Assembly (NCBI GenBank): GCA_024638355.1
Contig: JAHEKO010000103.1
Span: 1 to 9,903, forward strand
DNA: 9,903 bases
Reading direction: 5' to 3'
Source: Acidobacteriota bacterium
Lineage (GTDB): Bacteria; Acidobacteriota; Thermoanaerobaculia; Multivoradales; JAHEKO01
The position numbers and the translations under genes were made by a program. This document shows, piece by piece, positions 6,260 to 9,903 of the stretch (position 1 is the first letter of the stretch; the number at the start of each line of letters is the position of its first letter). Below the pieces are notes generated by a model. It saw only the letters and a program-made list of their open reading frames with translations, was not told where the DNA came from and did no database searches.

Positions 6260-8208
6260 GGTGTTCGCCAGCGTCTGACCTCGACCTTCAGACGGTCGAG
6301 TCCGAGCGAAGAGGGGAGTCGCAGCTCGAGGCCCGTCCCGCGGGCGGTGGCGACCGGAAAACGGGCGCTGGTCCATGCGGTGCCCCGGCGAAACGGGGCC
6401 GGCAAGAGCTCGACCTCGCGGCCGTTGGCCCGCAGGGTCGGCCGGTGCGTCGTTCTGCTCGCCGGCATGCGCAGCCAGAAGCTGATGGTTGCCGCAGCTC
6501 GCCCAGGCGACGACGAGGCCAGGCGACCGCCCAGGACGCTGGTCCCGCGCGATCGCCGTCCCTCGCCGGCGGATACGCCGGTAAGAACGAGGGAATGGGA
6601 TCCGCGTGGTGTCCAGGGATGATGGACGAGCACCATCGGGGGTCCCCAGGCGCGAAACGGCGCCGGTCGAATGATCCGCACCCGATCTTCGCTCACCCGC
6701 TCCGTGCGTGAATGGTGAAAGCCGGTCGGGTCGGTCCGCAGACGCGCCAGCGGGAACGCTTCGGCGTCCGAGCGATCGAGGACCCGAGGCCGGAGGTCGG
6801 CCAGATTGGGAGTCTTGAACACGCGCACGGCAGCCGGCGGCCGTTTCGAGCGTCGTCCCTGCTCGCCGGGCGGTGCGGGCGCTCCGTCTTCGAGATAGAT
6901 CCACTGGATGGCCCATCCGGGCAGGGACGCGGCCACGGTGTCGAGAACAAGATCGATGGTTCTCGGGACCATGACTCGATACGCATGATCGTGAGCCCGC
7001 TGCGCCACGGCGAGAACCAGTCCGGTTGCGACGACGACGGCGGCGGTGCGCCGGCCGGAGAGCGCGCCGATCCTGCCGGTGGCCCACCGCCACAGATTGA
7101 CCAGGAGCGCCGCGGCGGCCAGGGAAGTGAAAGGCAGGAGCGGCAGGAGATTCTGGCCGAGCACCACCTGCGCCGCGGCGCCGTAGAGCACCGCGAAGCC
7201 GATCGGGTAGCTGATCAGCATCACCACCGGCACTGCCGTGCCTTCCCCGGGCTCGGTCTTCCAGGCACGAAAGCCGAGGACCAGGAACCCGGCGAGCGCC
7301 ATCAAGCCGATCGCCGAGCCGTGGTAGCCCCAGAGAGCGCCTCCGACGAGGTGCTGCGCGATCTCGATCGGGTCGCCGAGGCTGCCCAGCCGCAGAGCCT
7401 CCTTGCGATAGAAAGCCCGCTGCAGTCGAAAGCTCCTCAGGTAATCCTCGAGATACGGATTCAGAATCAGGAAGACGAGCACGGACGTCGCGGCGGCTGC
7501 GACCAGACCGAGCCAGTGGCGCCGCTCTCGCCACCCGAGGTAGAGCGCGGCCAGGGCGAGCGGAATCGCGATCGAGCCTCCGATCGGCTTACTCGATAGA
7601 ACCAGTCCTATGCCCAGGCCCGCCAGCAGGTAGCTTGGGAGCGAGGCCTTCTCGACCGCCTCGAGGCTCCATAAGAAGGCCGCGAGAGTCGTCGTCAGGA
7701 GCAGGATGTCGGGCTTGAATATGACCGAAGAGATGAGATGCATCGGCGCGGCCGCCACGAAGAAGGCCGCCAAGAGCCCCGTCTCGGCGGTGAACAGGCG
7801 CTTGCCGAGGAGGTAGGTCAAGAGGATCGACAACCCGGCAAGAACGACCTGCAGCCCGCGGCAGACGAGAAAGCCCGCGGGGCGGAGGACGGGTCCACGC
7901 CCCGCTCCCTGCACGAACCACGAAAACTCCGGCTCCACGCGCTGGATCGCCGTTTCCAGGCCGAGCAGGACCAGGGCATGCGGCAGATATGTGAGGCGCA
8001 GATAGGCGAACTCGACGGGCTCGAGGCTCCCGGTCTCCAGCACGGCGTGGACGTTGGGCACGCTGTAGCGCTCGTCCCAGAAGCGACCGACCTCGAGGTC
8101 CTTGGTCGCGTACCAGCCGCGCAAGCCGACCGCCCAGGCCAGCAGCAAGATCAGAAGCAGCCGGAAGCGCAAGCGCTGTCTGGGGCGACTGGTCGCTAGC
8201 GGCTGCAC
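6241..8208 (-). CDS. GT39 / ArnT-like integral membrane glycosyltransferase (PMT_2 type)
   Basis: A 655-residue polytopic membrane protein. TM1 (about 15-31) is followed by the first loop with FWDERYSVP (43-51). Its Asp45-Glu46 pair matches the catalytic acidic residues of the GT39/PMT_2 group, which transfers sugars from polyprenyl-phosphate donors on the outer face of the inner membrane. FKPDILLL (164-171) matches the second conserved loop of such enzymes. Multiple helices follow to about residue 402, including GQNLLPLLPFTSLAAAALL (351-369). The remaining 250 residues are mostly hydrophilic. The last part (about 555-645) alternates strands and turns and could be a beta-sandwich. The start is a GTG at 8208 with GAGGA nine bases upstream. 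The gene lies 126 bp downstream of the desaturase gene on the same strand. Its end overlaps the VWFA gene end by 19 bp. Acceptor (lipid, protein or glycan) is unknown. Confidence 0.8.
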   Translation of the reverse strand: MQPLATSRPRQRLRFRLLLILLLAWAVGLRGWYATKDLEVGRFWDERYSVPNVHAVLETGSLEPVEFAYLRLTYLPHALVLLGLETAIQRVEPEFSWFVQGAGRGPVLRPAGFLVCRGLQVVLAGLSILLTYLLGKRLFTAETGLLAAFFVAAAPMHLISSVIFKPDILLLTTTLAAFLWSLEAVEKASLPSYLLAGLGIGLVLSSKPIGGSIAIPLALAALYLGWRERRHWLGLVAAAATSVLVFLILNPYLEDYLRSFRLQRAFYRKEALRLGSLGDPIEIAQHLVGGALWGYHGSAIGLMALAGFLVLGFRAWKTEPGEGTAVPVVMLISYPIGFAVLYGAAAQVVLGQNLLPLLPFTSLAAAALLVNLWRWATGRIGALSGRRTAAVVVATGLVLAVAQRAHDHAYRVMVPRTIDLVLDTVAASLPGWAIQWIYLEDGAPAPPGEQGRRSKRPPAAVRVFKTPNLADLRPRVLDRSDAEAFPLARLRTDPTGFHHSRTERVSEDRVRIIRPAPFRAWGPPMVLVHHPWTPRGSHSLVLTGVSAGEGRRSRGTSVLGGRLASSSPGRAAATISFWLRMPASRTTHRPTLRANGREVELLPAPFRRGTAWTSARFPVATARGTGLELRLPSSLGLDRLKVEVRRWRTPQRSAP

Positions 8209-8334
8209 GTCCCGGTATCCTCGCGCTCGGTCGATTCACCGTCAAGCCGTCGAGAGGACCGCCGATCCGCTATCGGCTCGAGCCTCGCCGAGACCGAGCT
8301 CGAACCCCGATCTGAGCTCCTGGCCCAGCCAGGC
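8209..8334 (-). promoter_or_regulatory. Spacer upstream of GT39 with possible promoter and short hairpins
   Basis: The 126 bp between the desaturase stop and the GT39 start hold several weak signals. TTGACG occurs on the minus strand at 8245-8240, but the base group 17 nt downstream is GAGGAT, which is also the GT39 ribosome site. A promoter here is therefore doubtful. GCCGAT/ATCGGC (8261-8266 / 8272-8277) forms a 6-bp stem with a 5-nt loop. CCTGGC/GCCAGG (8319-8324 / 8328-8333) forms a 6-bp stem directly after the desaturase stop without a following T run. The gap permits either read-through or a separate transcript. Confidence 0.3.
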
Positions 8335-9357
8335 CTAGCCGCCGGCTCGCAGGGCCTTGAGGTGACCGAAGCCGACGAGGCGCTGGTGGTCCTCGTCCCA
8401 GAGGTGGAGCCGGGCGCAGCGCAGGCTGCTCAGCAGGGTCAGCCGGGTGACGCGCTGGACCTCGGGCACCTTGCGGAAGCAGTCCATCAGGCGGTAGTTG
8501 GGAATGCGGCTCGCCAGATGGTGAATGTGGTGAAAGCCGATGTTGCCGGTGAACCAGTGCAGGATCTTCGGCAGATCGTAGAAGGAGCTTCCCTCGAGCG
8601 CGGCGCGATGAAAGTCCCACTCGGGATGCTCGCGCCAGTAGGTGTCTTCGAACTGATGCTGGACGTAGAAGAGCCACATTCCGAGCCCGCCGCTCAGCAG
8701 GGTGATCGGCGCCTGGACCAGAAGAAATCGGTCGAGGCCGATCAGCAGCCAGGCCAGGCCGAGCCCGACGGCCAGCGCGGCGTTGGTCCACCAGACGCTC
8801 GCCCACTCGCGCCGCCAGCTGCGCGGAATGTCGAGCGGCAGGCGATGCTTGAGGACGAACTGGATCGACGGGCCGAGTCCGATCAGCACCAGCGGATTGC
8901 GCAAGATCCGATACTTGATCCTGCCCCAGAGCGAGAGCCCGAGATACTCACGCACGGTCAGCGTGTTGACGTCTCCCAGGCCGCGGCGATCGAGATCGCC
9001 GGCGGCACCGTGGTGGATGGCGTGGGTGCGGCGCCAGTAGCCGTAGGGCATGAGCGTCAAGACCCCGATCAGAGCGCCGACACGGTTGTTGGCGCGGTGC
9101 GAGCTGAAGAAAGCGGAGTGGCCGCAGTCGTGCTGGAAGATGAAGAGGCGCGTCTGGAGGCCCGCTGCGGGCAGGGCGAGCAAGAGCGTGAGCCAGTAGG
9201 GCCCGCGCAGGCTGAGGAGCATGAGGCACCAGTTGAGCGCGAAGAGCGCGCCCGTGGTCAGAAGCTGGAACCACGCCTTGCGATCGTCGGGACGCGTGTA
9301 GGGCGCCAGGAGGCGGCTCCAGTATCTGTTTTCCGCGGCGGCGGTCGGTTTGTGCAA
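8335..9357 (-). CDS. Fatty acid desaturase (membrane di-iron, omega-6/delta-12-like)
   Basis: A 340-residue protein if started at the TTG at 9357-9355, with GGGAG seven bases upstream. It belongs to the membrane fatty acid desaturase family, which uses a di-iron centre, oxygen and electrons from ferredoxin or a similar donor to insert a cis double bond into an acyl chain. All three histidine boxes are present: HDCGH (76-80), HAIHH (112-116) and HHIHH (276-280). [12 protein letters not shown] (230-241) and [19 protein letters not shown] (257-275) fit the omega-6/delta-12-like bacterial branch. Hydrophobic segments lie near 30-70 and 188-230. Length is normal for the branch. The same frame stays open to an ATG at 9672, but the extra 105 codons give an Arg/Pro/Ser-rich sequence with no domain. 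They also run into the divergent gene, so I reject them. The GT39 gene follows on the same strand. The enzyme probably adjusts membrane fluidity or tailors a lipid exported nearby (inference). Confidence 0.87.
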   Translation of the reverse strand: MHKPTAAAENRYWSRLLAPYTRPDDRKAWFQLLTTGALFALNWCLMLLSLRGPYWLTLLLALPAAGLQTRLFIFQHDCGHSAFFSSHRANNRVGALIGVLTLMPYGYWRRTHAIHHGAAGDLDRRGLGDVNTLTVREYLGLSLWGRIKYRILRNPLVLIGLGPSIQFVLKHRLPLDIPRSWRREWASVWWTNAALAVGLGLAWLLIGLDRFLLVQAPITLLSGGLGMWLFYVQHQFEDTYWREHPEWDFHRAALEGSSFYDLPKILHWFTGNIGFHHIHHLASRIPNYRLMDCFRKVPEVQRVTRLTLLSSLRCARLHLWDEDHQRLVGFGHLKALRAGG

Positions 9358-9364
9358 GCGGCGA

Positions 9365-9369
9365 CTCCC
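9365..9369 (-). promoter_or_regulatory. Ribosome binding site deciding the TTG start of the desaturase
   Basis: GGGAG on the minus strand lies 7 nt before the in-frame TTG at 9357. No ATG or GTG in frame lies between 9672 and the first transmembrane segment that could give a normal-length enzyme. The TTG is thus the best supported start. Confidence 0.6.
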
Positions 9370-9489
9370 TTCTTCACGCGCGGCGAGCTTCGGCTTGAGG
9401 TGCCTTCGAGGTAGGCGGGAGCCCGGCCGGCGGCGCGATTCGCTGCTAGCGACTATACCGCGAGCGAGGTCGTCGATCTCGCGGTGCGA

Positions 9490-9513
9490 TCGATCCGGGC
9501 GGGGCGGGATCGA
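9490..9513. repeat. Inverted repeat between divergent promoters
   Basis: TCGATCC (9490-9496) and GGATCGA (9507-9513) are perfect 7-bp arms around a G-rich 10-nt centre (9497-9506). The site is upstream of the desaturase -10-like element and of the plus-strand gene, a typical place for a repressor or activator dimer. No T run follows, so it is not a terminator. Regulatory use is inferred from position and symmetry only. Confidence 0.35.
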
Positions 9514-9578
9514 AGCGCTGTGAGCTTTTGAACAGCTTCCGGAACACCGTTCACGTAGGCTGGAGTATCGGGGAGGAG

Positions 9579-9903
9579 ATGGGGTCGAGATCGCTTCAGA
9601 CGTGGGCCTGGGTGGCCGCCCTTCTCGTCGGGGTCGGTGGAGCCCACGGCGCACCGGGGCCCGTGCCTTCACGGCCCGTAGCCGCGGCGCTCGATGAGCT
9701 CCGAGCGGTGGCGGGCGGCCCGGTGCGAGCCGAGATCGGCAGGGCGAGCGGACTGGTGAGCTTCATGAGCTTCGACGCCGATCGCCCGCTGCCGTTGCGC
9801 CTGGCGCCGTCCGCTCCGGCGGCGGAGCGCGCCCTGGCCTTCGTCGACGATCATGGTCGCGCTTTCGGCCTCGTCGCCCGCGACCAGCTCGCGTTGGAGC
9901 GCG
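9579..9903 (+). CDS. Secreted protein with FTP-propeptide-like N-terminus, partial
   Basis: This is the first 108 residues of a gene that continues beyond the right edge. The ATG at 9579 directly follows GGGGAGGAG, a rich but rather close ribosome site. Residues 1-25 form a signal peptide: Arg4, hydrophobic core [14 protein letters not shown] (8-21), cleavage near AHG-A (22-25). The mature start [18 protein letters not shown] leads to [10 protein letters not shown] (about 53-62). [18 protein letters not shown] (about 76-93) follows. This pattern, a helix ending in FGL with a preceding short beta hairpin, resembles the FTP domain at the front of thermolysin- and fungalysin-type metalloprotease precursors and of other secreted acidobacterial proteins. 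The catalytic part, if any, is outside the window, so a protease call would be speculative. The gene is divergent from the desaturase gene. Confidence 0.6.
   Translation, partial: MGSRSLQTWAWVAALLVGVGGAHGAPGPVPSRPVAAALDELRAVAGGPVRAEIGRASGLVSFMSFDADRPLPLRLAPSAPAAERALAFVDDHGRAFGLVARDQLALER

Larger units (their letters stand above)
9358..9578. promoter_or_regulatory. Divergent intergenic region between desaturase and secreted protein gene
   Basis: This 221-bp spacer should hold both promoters. On the minus strand TATAGT (9457-9452) is a five-of-six match to a sigma-70 -10 element and would give a leader of roughly 85-90 nt for the desaturase. The base group 17 nt upstream (GAGATC) is a poor -35. 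On the plus strand TTGAAC (9528-9533) resembles a -35, but no good -10 is found at normal spacing. The inverted repeat at 9490-9513 lies between these two signals. Confidence 0.35.

Noticed and set aside
5420..7534. Long minus-strand open frame (704 codons) across the VWFA and GT39 genes
   Set aside because: It runs in a different frame from GT39 and antisense to VWFA; the product is Arg/Ala/Gly-rich without recognisable motifs.
6712..7599. Plus-strand open frame (295 codons) opposite the GT39 gene
   Set aside because: Polar low-complexity product with no domain, antisense to a membrane protein with clear helices and the FWDERY motif.
8319..8333. CCTGGC/GCCAGG hairpin after the desaturase stop as intrinsic terminator
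   Set aside because: The stem is only 6 bp with a 3-nt loop and no T run follows on the minus strand.
8362..9414. Plus-strand open frame (350 codons) opposite the desaturase
   Set aside because: The minus strand carries three intact histidine boxes; the plus product is Glu/Ala/Gln-rich and featureless.
9541..9568. GGAAC at 9541 as an ECF sigma -35 element for the secreted protein gene
   Set aside because: No matching -10 motif is present at the expected distance.

Overview
This is a GC-rich, densely packed bacterial chromosomal window. It holds eight protein-coding genes, two of them cut by the window edges, and no RNA genes, insertion sequences or CRISPR arrays. The secreted protein at 5144-6259 resembles the 'VWFA-related Acidobacterial' family. 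Together with the high GC content and the gene style, this suggests an Acidobacteriota genome, possibly a Thermoanaerobaculia-like lineage. The assignment is an inference from gene content, not from a marker gene.

Left block (1-2363, minus strand). Three tightly coupled genes read leftwards: a GT-B glycosyltransferase of the MJ1255/VC2487 type, a NodB-like polysaccharide deacetylase family protein, and a GNAT-type acyltransferase that runs off the left edge. Overlaps of 14 nt and 4 nt imply one translationally coupled mRNA. The combination suggests assembly or N-modification of a surface glycan.

Centre (2584-6259, plus strand). After a 220-bp divergent intergenic region comes a two-gene operon. 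The first gene encodes an 851-residue RND/MMPL-type exporter, HpnN- or MmpL-like. Four bases after its stop comes a secreted von Willebrand factor A-related protein. The pair looks like an envelope lipid exporter with an extracytoplasmic partner.

Right block (6241-9357, minus strand). A fatty acid desaturase with three histidine boxes most likely starts at a TTG codon. Downstream of it lies a GT39/ArnT-like membrane glycosyltransferase with a C-terminal extracytoplasmic region. The GT39 gene converges on the VWFA gene, and their 3' ends overlap by 19 bp.

Right edge (9579-9903, plus strand). This is the beginning of a secreted protein whose N-terminus resembles the FTP-type propeptide region of thermolysin/fungalysin-like proteases. 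It diverges from the desaturase across a 221-bp spacer.

Overall, all eight genes fit cell-envelope work: glycan building, lipid desaturation and export, lipid-linked sugar transfer and secreted proteins. I see no defence system or mobile element. The least described items are the coupled exporter plus VWFA pair, the glycosyltransferase-deacetylase-acyltransferase trio, and short sequence motifs shared between the upstream regions of the two glycosyltransferase genes.
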